Assembly: GCA_022419385.1 (NCBI GenBank)
Contig: JAJUBI010000004.1
Location: forward strand, 4,011,286-4,075,285
DNA from: Paraconiothyrium sp. Pb-2020
Lineage: Eukaryota > Ascomycota > Dothideomycetes > Pleosporales > Didymosphaeriaceae
Reading direction: 5' to 3'
Length of the DNA: 64,000 nucleotides
Under the pieces are notes generated by a model. It was given only the letters and a program-made list of their open reading frames with translations. It did no database searches and was not told the origin of the DNA. The translations under genes were made by a program, and so were the position numbers. Within the stretch, counting starts at the first letter, position 1; each line of letters begins with the position of its first letter. Below are positions 21,585-34,572 of this stretch, in pieces.

Positions 21585-24500
21585 CCGAAATCTGTGGATG
21601 TTTATCATCCAACCCTCTGATTGACGCCCGACTTGCACCCTCATTATCGTGGTCTACGTCTCGGAGGCAAGGATTCCCTTTCTTGTGTACTATATTATAC
21701 CTACGATCTCTGCCACCACCTTCCCAGGAGAGTTGGTACTGTACGGATTCAGGATCAGTCGGTCGGGCCACATCGTCTTCGCGGATTGGCTTCCCGCTGT
21801 TGGGGTAATATGCGCGCGATGCGGGACGGGCGGGGCGGCTTCGACCCGCATACTCCTTTCGGACAAGACACGTGCGAGCAACCGCCGGAGCGACATTCTT
21901 GCATCTGCCGCCTTGCAGCAGACACCACGTCACAACCGATTCCCCGGCACTTCTAGACGGGGAAAACTCTGTCGGTCGTACGATCCATCTAATCGCCAAC
22001 CCGTCCCTCTCCTCAATCCAAGCACGATCCAGCACTCCCGCGGGGTGTGGTGGACGTTCGTTTTGCCTCTAACAGTATTTGGTATCTCCGCACTTTATAC
22101 CCCCATGCTTCACCATTTTCTTCGTCTCATACCGGCACAAATCGAATTTTCGGCGTTACCCTCGGAAACAAATATCATTGGGAAAACATGCATAGACTTG
22201 GGAATATTTGATATTCAGAGCTTCGTTGCTCGCTCGCTTGATACCAACCGTACCGGAGCACAGCCTCGCGGGTTACTTTTCTTACAATTTCCTTTATCTC
22301 ATTTGTTGTTAGCGCAGCGGAGCACAGATATTACCATCACGAAGCCACGATCTGGAAAGAGGAGGCCGACATCTGGATTTCGGACTCTACTCTGGGTGGC
22401 TATCTGTTGATTTGATTTGTCTTGGGCGCTCTACGGTTTTCGCATCGCCTTGTGTTCCATTTGATCGATGTAGCGGGCATTATCTTTTGCGAGCGGCATT
22501 TGCTTGTTTGTTTTCTTTCTTCACTTCTTCTGGACTGTGATCCAGCGACCGCCTTGATGGAGTCATTTTACCTTTCTGGCTTTTTTCCTTGTTAGGGTAG
22601 GTCACGGCCTGGGATCAGACGGGCCTAAAGGCGAAAAAGTGGGGATCGCGAAGGGCAATAGCTAGCTGGAATGAAAGATACCATGGCCGTGAAGGGTCAA
22701 TTGTCCGCCACGCGGACATGTCAATGTTTTGCTTGCCTATATCACTCCTGCTATGCGCTGATGTGATGATTTGATAGACGTGTTGTATTATGCCACACCT
22801 GGGGTTAACGTTTGCAACGCTCCCAGCAACTCTAAGCCAAGTCCATCTCAGCAACGCGCGGCTCAGCCTTCACGCGCCAACCTATCTTCAGCTCCATCCC
22901 TTCCTCCAACATCTTATCTCTCTATTATTCTCAACTAATCTTCCCGAAAAAATCACGCACTACTGTACTGTACCTCGACTACGTACGCGTAAGTTATCCA
23001 CCACAGCTGCAATCGCATGGAGCTGCCGCAGCACCCATCCCAGCGGAAACAACAACCCATTGGACAAGGAACGCAAAACACCAACACCGGACCGGCAGAT
23101 CCACCCAGCAGCCATCCGCTGCCGCGGGGCCCCCCCCGCTTGCGCGAGCCCGCTGCTGGGGATAACGAGCGCGAGTGGCGCTGCTGGGATGGTTTTTTGC
23201 TTTTTGCAACCAAGGGTGAAGAGGCTGCGGGCGGGTCCGATCGATGAGAGCTTTTTTGCTTTTTCTAGGAGGATTGCGGGGGTGTACATATGTACTGGGT
23301 ACCTGGGTGGGTGCCGGCTGAGCTGAGCTGAGCTAGGCTTGTACGTGAGTGCGTGAAGCTTGCTGTGTTTGAGTTTGAGGGAGGACATGGGGATGGGAAA
23401 GGGTGGGCGATTGCTTGGCATGCAATAGGGTGAATGGCTAGGGTGCGAACAGGTGGAGTAGGTCGAGTCAGGTCTGGGCGTAGACTTGCGGTTGGGGAGT
23501 AGACGTGTTGGCTAGCTCGATGGAGTGATTTCTGGCGCGAACTTACAGTCGGGGTTGACTAGTGTAGGAACAAGGCTGGGGTCTGGGATACGGAAACGTG
23601 CGGAAGGAAGGTGAGCTTATGTGTGCTACATGGTCCTGGATCGTAGAGAGCGCAGGAGCTGAGTGTGAACGTTGGGGTTGAGACTTGGCAGAGGATTTGG
23701 GTGAAGACAGGGTGTAGAGGGCGGAAGATAGGGTTTGGAGCAGTGCATTGCCGTTTGTCATTGCCTGTGCGGCGCGGGAAGTGGAAGACTGACTGGCTGC
23801 AGCATGGCTCCAGAATTGATGCTTCTGTCAGTCGCGAGACTAACATTACACAGGCCCCCATTCCCTATCATCATGCCCGTCTCCTGCATTATAAGATATG
23901 CAATATTTACCCCGCACGTAGCATATTGCGCGAGCCGCGTTTTGAGGCTGCGTCTGCGTTGTTGCGGCAAGACTACGTGGTGACAAGGTCAGCATGCAGC
24001 GAGTACGACCGTTGCGAATGTCGCACAGCGCACTATGCATGCACGCACGCGAGCGACAGTCCTCGACGCGAGCCTACCGGTGAAGAAGCTTCCAGTTCGA
24101 TTGCAGTGCATGCCGAAGAGGTCGCGAAGGAGCGACGTGCAGTGCACGCCCTGGTAGGCCGCCTCAGGCCTCGTGCAGTGAGCTCAATCTGGGGTACTCT
24201 AGGTTGCACGACAGACAGACGACAAGGGTAGCGTATGGTGCCGGGCGTTTAACGCGAAGTGGAGACGTGCTGATGTGTGTCATTCAGTTGTAATGGATGT
24301 CAAGATGCGGGGCGAAAAGGCGTTGGCGAGGGGTCGAGATCAGATCGTATCACACGGCGTTAATCGGTGTGTGAGACGCGCTGCGCGTACGAGGGTCCCT
24401 GGAGTGAGGCGGTGTGTCTGTAGACGCGCTGCAGGGGCCGCATGCGTTAATCAGCATAATAATGAGACTGCTGTGTTTGTGTGAGTTGAGTATGCAGTGA

Positions 24501-27090
24501 TGGCTGAGTTTGCAGGGTAGAGAGAGCTTAAAGGATTATGTTGCAACCGTGCGTCAGTGTGATCAGGCTGCCTTGCGTGCAGATTTATGTGAGTAAGATG
24601 CTCCGCCTTTCGTCGTACTCCGCATTGCCGAGGATTCTAGCGGAGAAGAGCGTGGCCGCTGTGGTCATACATAGCGTGATAGCGATGTACGTGGACTGGC
24701 GCAGTTATAGTATTCTCTTGTGGTTGCTGGCGCGAGCGCTTCGAGGGAAGCGCCGTAAATAACCGCTGCGTGCTGTAGAAGCAACGGAGAATGAGCCTGT
24801 TCTGATGTTGAATCTGACTTCGTGACACAGACTTTGATTGATTGGTAACACAACGCATGGAATCAACTCCTGCCGTGTTTGACAATGACGGCTGGTCTAT
24901 GTGGTACGCAAACTTCCGGTGAGCGTACCTTGGCTTTCTGAACGTTGTTTGCGTGCAGTATCCTGTGGTTCGAAAGGTGGTTCAAGGGGAAGCGAACGGC
25001 CAGGGAAACCATGCATGCTCCCTTCGACAAGGCAAATCTTTCCTTGATCACAACTGCTCGCCTTAAAGTGAAGCTGACGCTCGCAATAAGGTGTAGCTCA
25101 GCTGTGGCCAGACTTCGCTTGTCACGGAGGAAGAAAATGTCATTGTCATCGCTTCGCAGTATGCAGTGTGACGGGCTGCAGAAGCGGGACGGATTCAGCA
25201 GATCGTCCTGGCCTGAGAGTCCTTCAATTGAACACTGTGGGCATGAGGCCAGAACTGGCCACCAGCGGATCATGTGGATACTGATTACTGCATGAACTGA
25301 TGTTAGCACGGAACATTGCCCGCAGAAGACCCGCTCGTACACCGATGCGCGATGTGGCGGGCTAGCCGCTGCGAACACATAGAGGTCATTAAATATGCCT
25401 CTGATTGTTGTCCCGCCCCTACCGACTCATCTGCGGCTTGGAAATAGATAACGGGTGGGATGTGTATGTGGAGCGGATGTTGCGGCATTCGAGAGAAGTT
25501 CGCGTGAGCCTGGAAGAGGTGTGGTGATGAGCTGCGTTGATTGGCGAGCGGACGAAAGGGGTGGTAGTTGCTGTAGACGTGGCATCGCGGGATCGATTAC
25601 TCTCTTGGGTGATCTTCGTTCAACAAGTGCCATAGAACCCATGGTGCGGTCTAATTTCGCTAGCGATCAGTATGGCAAGAATGAGGGAATAATTCAACCT
25701 TAAGGCGAGCATAAGCGAAGCGTAGAGCATTCAGTAGCGCGGCTTTCTTGACCTCAGGTTAACCGGAATGAAGCAAATAGCTGGAACAGCTATACCCATG
25801 CCGTCAAGACGCACCTCGGCCGGGTAAGCTAGATGGCTGGCATTGGTCAATGTGTCCGGCTCTTGATAACAATGAGCTGCATTTGTAACGCGCCCCATGC
25901 AGTCGATATTGTGCAACAGAACGTGACCAGACCAGACAATAATGCAAGCTCGCGGTAGGTTTGGCTTGTTGTGCACAAGGGACTCGCGTCGTGTTCACTT
26001 GTTGTGGAAGTGTTCCTGTACCCCGCAGTCGCTATACGTGACAGCACTCAGGCGCATCCGAGCAAAAGATGATGTTTGTTTACAATTTCGAGAGGTTGAT
26101 GGCACTTCACCGGTCTGAGAGGTGATTTGACACCAACGCACAGGTTCGCGGAGACGGGAAACCAACCGGCGCAGGGGAAAGATTCCCTCGGGTCACGGAC
26201 GGCATGGTAGAACCGGGTCAGGGACAAGATCTCGCTCCGTAGTAATTCGGCGCGGACCGAATGTGATCCTTTCGGCATGCATGGTCGGGCCACGGCACCC
26301 CACGTGACTCGGTCATGCAGATGCAGGTACGGGTGCCTGAGACTGGAGATTTATGAAAACCCCGAGAGAAGCGCCGATGGAAAAAAAAATTTCGCATGCT
26401 ATAATGCTTGTAGATTGTTACATGCGAGATCGATGAGGTTCGGAAGGTTCCCGTCCACGCGGATTGTTCCTTGCTCTTCTCGTTGCTAATTTCGTACTCA
26501 CATTACGTAGGCGATCTAACACTTTTGTTAGCATAATCAAAGCTGCAATCCGATACTGCAAGGCGATGACGCCTAAATGTTAATAATGAAAGGGTTTAAT
26601 GCGGCTCTGCTTGGATGTTCCCGAGGTCCTGCAGCTGCACGTGCGTGCCTCCGGTAGGTAAGCTGGACAAGCTTCATTGCCCCTGCTTTGGCAATGTTAG
26701 GATACACGGAACACGGCTCAACCCCAAAGTGATAACAGAGTGAGAGAGGCTGGAACTATCGTGACTGTACATAGAGGATGCGTTCAAGGTGTTGGACCCT
26801 GAAGAGGGACAAAACGAACGCGCACAGACTGCCAAGACACAAGCTCCGACAGCCGACGAGAATGCGGTAGCGGCAGCCCACTTCGTCAACAGAGACAATC
26901 TTTCGCCGCCACATCACGTCCCTCTCCGCGCAAACACCCCGCGCTCCACGCCAATTATCAAGAGATGGTGTAAAGGGCCGATTCAGTCATCCCCATATAC
27001 ATCAACCACCAGTCAAGTTTGGCCATCACCTGCCGCCCGCGCGCAAACAGAATTACGAAACATCAACCCAGCGCAGGCGGCTCAGCAATC
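21585..27090. other. 5.5-kb stretch without supported genes
   Basis: Scanning both strands I see only short frames with no domain or consistent splice structure. A 76-residue frame from the ATG at 23017 follows a GTAAGT...CACAG pair at about 22989-23008 and could be a small spliced gene, but support is thin. A short GAGCT repeat (GAGCTGAGCTGAGCTAGG) occurs near 23320. The right end is the promoter and leader of UPF1. Long spacers flanking two housekeeping genes might hold non-coding transcripts; nothing in the sequence proves it. Confidence 0.45.
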
Positions 27091-30000
27091 ATGGAGGGCG
27101 CCTTCACGCACATGGGGAACCACTTGGTGTCCGACTCTGCCGCCACCATCAATGCAGGTGCTGGCGACGACGAAAGCATACTGGACGGCGACCTTTCCCG
27201 TGGAATGACAGCTTCACGCAGACGACGTATGGACGACGAAGAGACCGAGATGTACGACGATGACGATGACTTGGAGAGCATGGTCAGCATGCCTGTAGAC
27301 GGAACCAACGGCAAGGGGGGTGCCAAGCAGGAGGAAGAGGTCGAGCTCCCAGCACATGCGTGCGCGTAAGTATGGAAGCCCTCAGTCGGAGTACGACTAA
27401 ATGAAGGACAGTTATTGTGGCATCCATAACGCCGGCAGCGTTGTTAAATGTTTGGCCTGCAACAAGTGGTTCTGCAGCGCCCGCGGCAACACGTCCTCTT
27501 CGCACATCATCAACCACCTCGTCCGGGCTCGCCACAAGGAGGTTCAACTGCACCCGCTTTCTTCACTCGGCGACACTATCCTCGAATGCTACAACTGCGG
27601 CACCAAGAACGTATTCTTGCTCGGTTTCATACCCGCCAAATCCGACACTGTCGTGGTACTGCTATGCCGTCAGCCATGCGCCGCCATGCCCTCGCAGAAA
27701 GACATGAATTGGGACACGTCGCGCTGGCAGCCGCTAATTGAGGACCGGTCCTTCCTTCCCTGGCTCGTACCTCCCCCGACCGACCAAGAGCAGCTTCGCG
27801 CCCGACATCTCAGCCCACAAATGATCGCAAAATTGGAGGAACTCTGGAAGGACAATGCGACTGCCACGATTGCGGATCTGGAGAAAGGAGCTGGTCAAGA
27901 GGAAGTCATTGCCAAGGTTCTACTCCGCTACGACGATGCTTTTCAATATCAGAACGTGTTTGGGCCGCTTGTCAAGATTGAGGCCGACTATGATCGCAAG
28001 CTGAAAGAGTCACAATCACAGGATGGACTTGTTGTGCGCTGGGATATGGCTTTGAACAATAAGCATACTGCTAGCTTCGTTCTGCCAAAGCTTGAATTGG
28101 GTGACGTAAAGCTCGCTGTAGGCGACGAGATGCGCCTGCGGTACACTGGAGAGCTCCGTCCACACTGGGAGGGTGTTGGCTATGTGATCAAGATCCCGAA
28201 CAACCAATCTGACGAAGTCACTATCGAGCTGCGCACGAAGGGCGATCACAAGTCTGTTCCGACTGAGTGCACCCACAACTTCAGCGCCGACTATGTCTGG
28301 AAAGCTACGTCGTTTGATCGTATGCAGCACGCTATGAAGACGTTCGCTATTGATGAGATGAGCGTGTCGGGCTACATCTTCCACCGCCTTTTAGGCCACG
28401 AGGTTGCGTCTGCGCCGATGAAAATCCAACTGCCCCGCAAGTTCAGCGTTCCGGGGCTGCCTGAGCTGAACGGTAGCCAGATCAACGCAGTCAAGAGCGT
28501 GCTACAGAAGCCATTGAGCTTGATCCAAGGTCCCCCAGGTACCGGAAAGACCGTCACTTCTGCGACCATCATCTACCACTTGTGCAAGATCAATGGTGGT
28601 CCGGTCTTGGTTTGTGCCCCGTCTAATGTTGCCGTCGATCAGCTATGTGAGCGCATTCACTTAACCGGGTTGAAGACGGTACGTGTCACCGCCAAGTCGA
28701 GGGAAGACGTCGAATCTTCGGTCAACTTCTTGTCGCTTCACGAGCAGGTCCGCATGAACGATACGAATGTGGAGTTGAACAAACTCAACCAACTAAAGAG
28801 TGACGTTGGAGAACTTTCGAGCCAGGATGAGAAGAAGTTCAAGCAGCTTACTCGTGCAGCTGAGCGAGAGATCCTCAATGCAGCCGATGTTATCTGCTGT
28901 ACTTGCGTTGGTGCTGGCGATCCTCGTCTTTCTAAGATGAAGTTTAGGACCGTTTTGATTGATGAATCGACCCAGTCGGCAGAGCCCGAATGCATGATCC
29001 CGCTCGTTCTAGGCTGCAAACAGGTTGTATTGGTCGGAGATCATCAGCAACTTGGACCCGTCATTATGAACAAGAAGGCGGCCACCGCCGGTCTCAACCA
29101 GTCGCTATTTGAGCGACTGGTCATTCTCGGTTGTTCACCAATCCGTTTACAGGTTCAATATCGTATGCATCCTTGCCTTTCCGAGTTCCCTTCAAACATG
29201 TTCTACGAGGGTTCTCTGCAGAACGGTGTTACGATGCAGGATCGCATCCGTCGCGATGTGGACTTCCCTTGGCCCGTGGGCGATAATCCCATGATGTTTT
29301 GGTCCAACATCGGAGCGGAAGAAATCTCAGCCTCTGGAACGTCCTACTTGAACCGCACAGAGGCCCAGAATGTTGAGAAGATTGTCACTCGTTTCTTCAA
29401 AGCTGGTGTCCTTCCTGGTGACATCGGTATCATTACTCCGTACGAAGGACAACGTAGCTACGTTGTTAGCTCCATGCAGGCGACGGGAAGCTTCAAGAAG
29501 GAAAACTATAAGGAGGTCGAGGTTGCCTCTGTGGATGCCTTCCAGGGACGTGAAAAGGACTTCATCATCCTTTCCTGCGTTCGTTCAAACGATCATCAAG
29601 GCATCGGTTTCTTGAGTGACCCTCGCCGCCTTAACGTGGCTCTGACGCGAGCCAAGTACGGCTTGGTCATTCTAGGCAACCCAAAGGTGCTCTCGAAGCA
29701 TCCTCTCTGGCACTATCTCCTTCTCCACTTCAAAGAGCGCAACTGTCTCGTTGAGGGCCCTTTGACGAACTTGCAGGTATCGCTTCTTCAATTCAGCCGT
29801 CCGAAGCAATCGTACCGCGGTCCCCAGCGTTACCAGATGGCTTATCAGCATGCCAATGCGATGACTTCTGGCCGCCAACCAGCTGGATGGAATGCAAACA
29901 AACGCCAAGAATACAACGACAATGGTTCCATTGTTGGATATATTCCTGATGACGTTTCCTCCGTCCACTCGTCAGCTCTCGGCGGTGGCGGTGTTAATGT

Positions 30001-30394
30001 GCCTTCCAACTACCCTCCTATGTTCTCGAACTTCCAGGACAGCTGGCCTTTACCTGGCCGCAACGGTGCGCACAACAAGAAGAATGGTACACCTAGCATT
30101 GCTGGCGAGTCGGTCGCTGCTAGCGAGATGACGGACACACGGAGCAGCATTGCCGACGGTCCCGGTGGCATCAGTCTGACTGGCTTGAACCTGAACGACT
30201 ACAACAAGCCTACATCTCTGAGCCAATCTGATCGCTTGAACCGATTCGTTGAGTCTACACGTCGAAACGAAAATGTTCCTGGCAACTACGTCGGTAACCG
30301 CGGTCTCCGAGGGCTCGGCGCCGATGATGACGACGCTAGGAGTGTCTCTACGGCTTTCGCAAGCCAGATTGGTGGACCGGCAAACTATGACTGA
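27091..30394 (+). CDS. UPF1: ATP-dependent RNA helicase UPF1/NAM7 (nonsense-mediated mRNA decay)
   Basis: Exon 1 is 27091-27365, intron 27366-27411 (46 nt, GTAAGT...GACAG), exon 2 27412-30394; 1085 aa. The intron falls inside the first Cys pair of the CH domain, and splicing restores HACAYCGIHN. The CH domain (about 89-245) binds Upf2; its Cys/His pairs (CGIHN, CLACNKWFC, CYNCGTKN) are intact. The superfamily 1 helicase core follows: GPPGTGKT at 465-472, the Upf1-specific DEST at about 609, QYRMHP, VDAFQGREKD and RRLNVALTRAKYG. A loosely ordered Gly/Asn/Ser-rich tail ends the protein. The acidic N terminus (DDDDDLESM) is usual. It acts in the cytoplasm, coupling termination at premature stop codons to decay. 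Confidence 0.98.
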
Positions 30395-31070
30395 TTGCGC
30401 TATAACAACTTTACATCCTAGGATTGAGTTTCAGGTACTAGAACAACATTCACCGTCGCCGACGTAAGCGTACTCGCTCTTCACCGGACCACAATAGGCA
30501 GCCTACGCGATCACGATGGGTCGAGGCATACCAAGCTCTCCGACTTCCCGACGCGGAGAGACTGTCTCACAGTTTTTTACTGGCACTGCAATCAGCTCAG
30601 TTAGCCTCTTGCACAATACCACATCCGGCTTAAGACTGCCGGCGCTTTGGGGTTTGTGCGGCTTAGTAACTGTGGTAGAGCATGTCGTCGCTCTATCAAG
30701 CCAACTTCCGACCGTTTAGTAGTCGTATCGAATCGGAAGCGGGACATCCGAGCAATGCTTGCATCAGATTATACGCTGTCTATCACAACAGTGCTCAGAA
30801 AGCCCTTCTCCGCAGGCCACTATCCGGCCGCTACTAGCGTTAAGTCAATCGTTGGATCAGGATACGTTGGCATCAAGCCACGTGAGCTAACAGTGGATGC
30901 GCTTCTTATTACGCACTTGTTTTAAGCGTCAGAAAAGCTAGAAAAACATACTGATTTGTTGTTCCCTTACGTCAATGCACTTCTCTTTTCTGTGACTGTA
31001 ACTCCCCAAGCGTATTCACGCCACTAACGATCAGCGAAGAGAATCGCAACCGATTTACTCTCACATTACC
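30395..31070. other. Intergenic stretch between UPF1 and a small membrane-protein gene
   Basis: Convergent 3' flanks. No motif-bearing frame is visible, and I see no strong hairpin or T-run terminator. Confidence 0.45.
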
Positions 31071-31589
31071 TTACTCAAACCAATCACTCCTCCACCCCAA
31101 AATACACGCCCTTCCCACCACAAAGGGCACTAGCTCAGCAACCCACAACCACATTCCACGCAACAGCTTCCTCTTCCCCTCCGCTTCATCTTCTTCCCTC
31201 CCCCGCTTTTCCGTAGCCCTGCCCTCCTCGGCGGCCCTCTCATTCAGCTCTCTACCCGTTCGCTCCCATCGTAACGCCAGCATTGACCCCAAGAGCCCCA
31301 CCGTCAAAAATCCCTCCCTTGCCAGACACGCCCAATAAACGATCTTTCTACTCCCTAAGCTCCTGGTGTCGCCGCGCGCAGCGAGGAGGAGTGGTATAGT
31401 GAAGGCAAGGGTTTGCGTGCCGAATGCACGTATTAGAGATGTAGAGACGGGGGAGTAAGGAGTAGATGTCAGGTTTTTAAGGATGGTGCTTGGGGAGAGG
31501 ATGAATATGGTGCCGGAGATGAGTTTGAGGATGCCTTCTGTGAGGAGGAGGGTGCGGAGGGGTGAGGGTGGGTGATGGGAGGTGACCAT
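31071..31589 (-). CDS. Small putative membrane protein, 172 aa
   Basis: A single exon from an ATG at 31589. The protein shows three or four hydrophobic segments: TEGILKLISGTIFILSPSTI (about 17-36), FGTQTLAFTIPLLLAA (about 55-70), VYWACLAREGFLTVGLLGSM (about 84-103) and a C-terminal one around LWVAELVPFVVG. Between the last two is a charged Arg/Glu loop (EEGRATEKRGREEDEAEGKR). The paired 'LLLTEG' start and 'RAFGTQTLAF' element look conserved-protein-like rather than random, but I cannot name the family. The gene stands alone, tail to tail with UPF1. Likely a fungal membrane protein of unknown role. Confidence 0.6.
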   Translation of the reverse strand: MVTSHHPPSPLRTLLLTEGILKLISGTIFILSPSTILKNLTSTPYSPVSTSLIRAFGTQTLAFTIPLLLAARGDTRSLGSRKIVYWACLAREGFLTVGLLGSMLALRWERTGRELNERAAEEGRATEKRGREEDEAEGKRKLLRGMWLWVAELVPFVVGRACILGWRSDWFE

Positions 31590-32204
31590 GGTGTCGTGGA
31601 TGATGTCTGCATCGCAGAGGCAGAAAATCGAGGTGGAGAGTGAGGAAAGGCTGGTCCCGCCCAGTCGCTGAGAGCCGCGTAGGAGGTAGCGTATCCAACT
31701 GTGCGTGCTTATTGATCTTTACGGATGCGGTTGATTTGATCGGGGGAAGGGAGTTTTGGATATACAGGCCGATGAAAAGGTGGATTGAAAGTGACTGGGA
31801 GAGTTGTTACATAGATGTAGTCTACGCGAAGGAAGATGTGGGTCATGGTACGAGTGGAGTTCCGCTGCTTACTCATCGTGCCTGACTCGTAGATAGGCAG
31901 ACCTATTGTGGGCAAGCAAAAGGAAGAGTGGCGGGAATGTGCTCTTGAGCGTCTAGTTATTCAGGCGTCTTTATGTACGTTGAAAGCAACCGTTACCTGC
32001 ACCTTCGCTTGCCATGCCAAACGCCTACCCAAGTCTATACTACTAAAAACCATGCAAACCTCATAAGCTCATAAGTAGAGTTGATCAGTCGAAATTGGAA
32101 TCAAGGTCCGTTTGCTGGCTCAGCCTTTCGTTATCGAACGTAGCACCGTATCGATAACGATGGCGGCCCTGTGCAGTCAACCACGTCAATATGTATCGTC
32201 AAGC
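31590..32204. other. Intergenic stretch, no supported gene
   Basis: Promoter side of the small membrane-protein gene and 3' flank of the PFK-2 gene. The only frames here are short and lack motifs. Confidence 0.45.
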
Positions 32205-34012
32205 TCAGTCAGACGGGCTGATATGTGACTTCCTCAAGTTGAGGGGTTGAGGTGTGTTCAATTGCGGTGTAGCAGTTCCAGAGCCGGCTTGTGGTGTGCC
32301 GATGCCGGAGAAAGGACTTACAGCTCCACTGGGTGGGACGGGCATCTGTATGTCTTCGGGGCTGCCGGGAACCATGCTTTCGGGGAGGCCAGGTATCTTT
32401 ATGCGCTTGGCGACGTTGTTGTAGCTAGAGGGAATGATCTAAGCCAGTCAGCTTGACATAGTGCATTGGACGCTGACTTTACTTAGCATACCTCTATAAT
32501 CTCGTCTCGAGGAAATTCGAGTTTAGGAATGTCAGCAGCGTTGCAAGCCATCAGATAACCGTAAAGCACCCGCAGTACCGATTCGTGTGCAATAATGAGG
32601 AGATCGTTCTCTTCCCGCTCAAGTTCGAGAATGATAGGCTCCATGCGTACTGCAAGGTCATGATATGACTGATTTGTTAGTGTGCTTTTCAGACCACGGA
32701 TATGATTGACCTACTTCGGCTCGCGGGTAACGGTGATGATATGGGTCTGCCTCGTGTTTAGCAACCTCTTCGGGGAACTCCTGGCGGATCTTGGCTTCGG
32801 ACATCTTTTCGCACACGCCTGGGTTCATCTGGCTCATCTGTGATCGCTGTCTCACGCGGTATCCCTTTGATGCTAGGTATTCTGAAGTTTGCACAGTTCG
32901 ATGGCGCGTTGAAGTCCATATAGTGAGAGGTTTCAGAGCGGCATCCCGCGCGCCTTGGGCGATTAGATTCTCCCTCTCTTCCTCGCGATATTTTAATAGG
33001 ACCTCGCTCATCTTCTTCGCGTAGTCACGGCCTTCCGGAGACAAGGACGCGTCGGCCTTGTACGAGTCTTCGTCCCGTGTAGTTCCGGCGCGAGCGAAGT
33101 ACGTCTGCCGTGACTTGATGTGCAAGTTCAGAAGATAGAAGACGATTCGTTGTGACAAGTAACCAAACGCGCAACTGTTCACCACCACCCGCTCGCCAGC
33201 ATTGATCATCTTGATCCAGTGTAATTCCGGCTCTTCCATTGTCTCGAAGTGCGGTATCCTGGAATTGATGCGGGCAAGATAGTCCTGAACGGCGTCCTCA
33301 TCCGTCCATCCTTGATAGTCAGGTGAGGAGATCTTCACGCGACGCACGTTTTCCTGGATGATACGCTCGTCGGTGCAGTGTGATTCGATGAAGATGGTCT
33401 GAATACCGTTCTTGGCAAATTCTTTTGCTAGCGACTTCCGGCCCATGGATATGGCATTGACGGCATCGTAGATGGCGACCTGGCCCTTGTCGTGTTCGAG
33501 GAAATGGTAAATGTCCTCGCGGCACTTCTTGAGTATCTTATTCCGCAATAGAACTGACTGTGGAGACGCATTCAAAAAGAAGTAGTCATCGGGGACATCT
33601 TTGCCAGGGCCAAGCGTTGCGCGACGATAGTCGCCCAGGTGAAACACGTGAGTCTTGACACCCAGCCATCGTAGGTAGCGAGCAACGGCGACCGAGGTGT
33701 GTGTCTTGCCTCGGGCAGGTAGACCGACGGTAGCGATCACAATACGTCCAGAGTGGAAAAGCCGACCTGATTCTGTGCTATAAAGCTGGGCTGGGGCCAT
33801 CTCCTCCTTCTGGGGCAGGTCGTGGATGGCGTCAACAAATGTACTCGACCTCCGCCGGAAGCGGGGTGAGTTGGCGTAGATTTCAGCAGTCCTGCAACGG
33901 TGAGTATTATTGCTACATCAACCTTACTACCTTCACCGTGACACAAAGTGAAGAACCCATGCTTCACTCCGCGGCACGTGGGGCAACCGAGGACTTACAA
34001 TAGGGTATCCAT
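32205..34012 (-). CDS. 6-phosphofructo-2-kinase/fructose-2,6-bisphosphatase with inactive-looking phosphatase site
   Basis: Four exons, rebuilt by hand: 34012-33999 (14 nt), 33891-32715, 32668-32492 and 32438-32205; introns of 107, 46 and 53 nt all keep phase; 533 aa. The kinase half has Walker A GLPARGKT (61-68), HLGDYRRA, and the kinase fold through about residue 250; it makes fructose-2,6-bisphosphate, the activator of phosphofructokinase 1. The second half is a histidine-phosphatase fold, but the catalytic RHG is RAG: Ala273 (33087-33089, codon GCC). The other site residues persist: the Arg of TSTRHRTVQT, the Glu of GVCEKM and the His of IIAHESVLRVL. Yeast Pfk26 and Pfk27 also lost this His and are essentially kinase-only. 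The C-terminal tail is Thr/Pro/Gln-rich. It shares a divergent promoter with TOM40. Confidence 0.93.
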
Positions 34013-34572
34013 TTTCAGCTCGGGCTCTAGAAACCAGTGATGAGAAAATATCGACTCGAGGAAAATAAGAATAGGAATTGAAGTCAGGCGCGGTGCAATA
34101 CAACAACAGGTCGGAGGCTGTCTCGGGTTGCGGCTTGGGACGTGTGGACGGCCGCAACCAATGTGTCGGGCTGCCGGGTACCTTTCTAACAGGCGAGCGG
34201 ACCGGGGTGCGGCGACGGGGAAGTCTGATTGACGGGCTCAACTACGAGTTGTTCAGTCTTGATTGCCTTTACGCTGCGAACGACGGGGACCCGCAAACGA
34301 GCTCTACCGAAGCGACTTTGCAATCAGATCATCAGCGTCATTTGTTGGCTCCGCTGATAGGAAGGTGCGCTAACGCGTTTACGGCATAATGCTTGGCGCG
34401 CTCTCCTTCACGGGAAAAAGTTCGAAGCATCATCAGGACCGCATCTCCATCCTCCAAAAGCTCCCCCCGCCCTTAATCGCGCCGTTTCCATCGCAATTGG
34501 CGCGTGTCCGTGACCTAACAACGCAGCTTGATACAGATCTTTCGTCCCCCGCCGGACCGTTCCACAGCCGCC
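34013..34572. promoter_or_regulatory. Divergent promoter between PFK-2/FBPase-2 and TOM40
   Basis: The 560 bases separate two head-to-head start codons, so both core promoters and leaders must lie here. A CAATTGG element near 34494-34500 contains a CCAAT-type core on either strand. No clear TATA box is visible near either start. Only position is observed; function is inferred. Confidence 0.5.

Noticed and set aside
23017..23247. 76-codon frame after a possible 20-nt GTAAGT...CACAG pair
   Set aside because: The putative intron is too short and no conserved motif is visible; mentioned only in the spacer entry.
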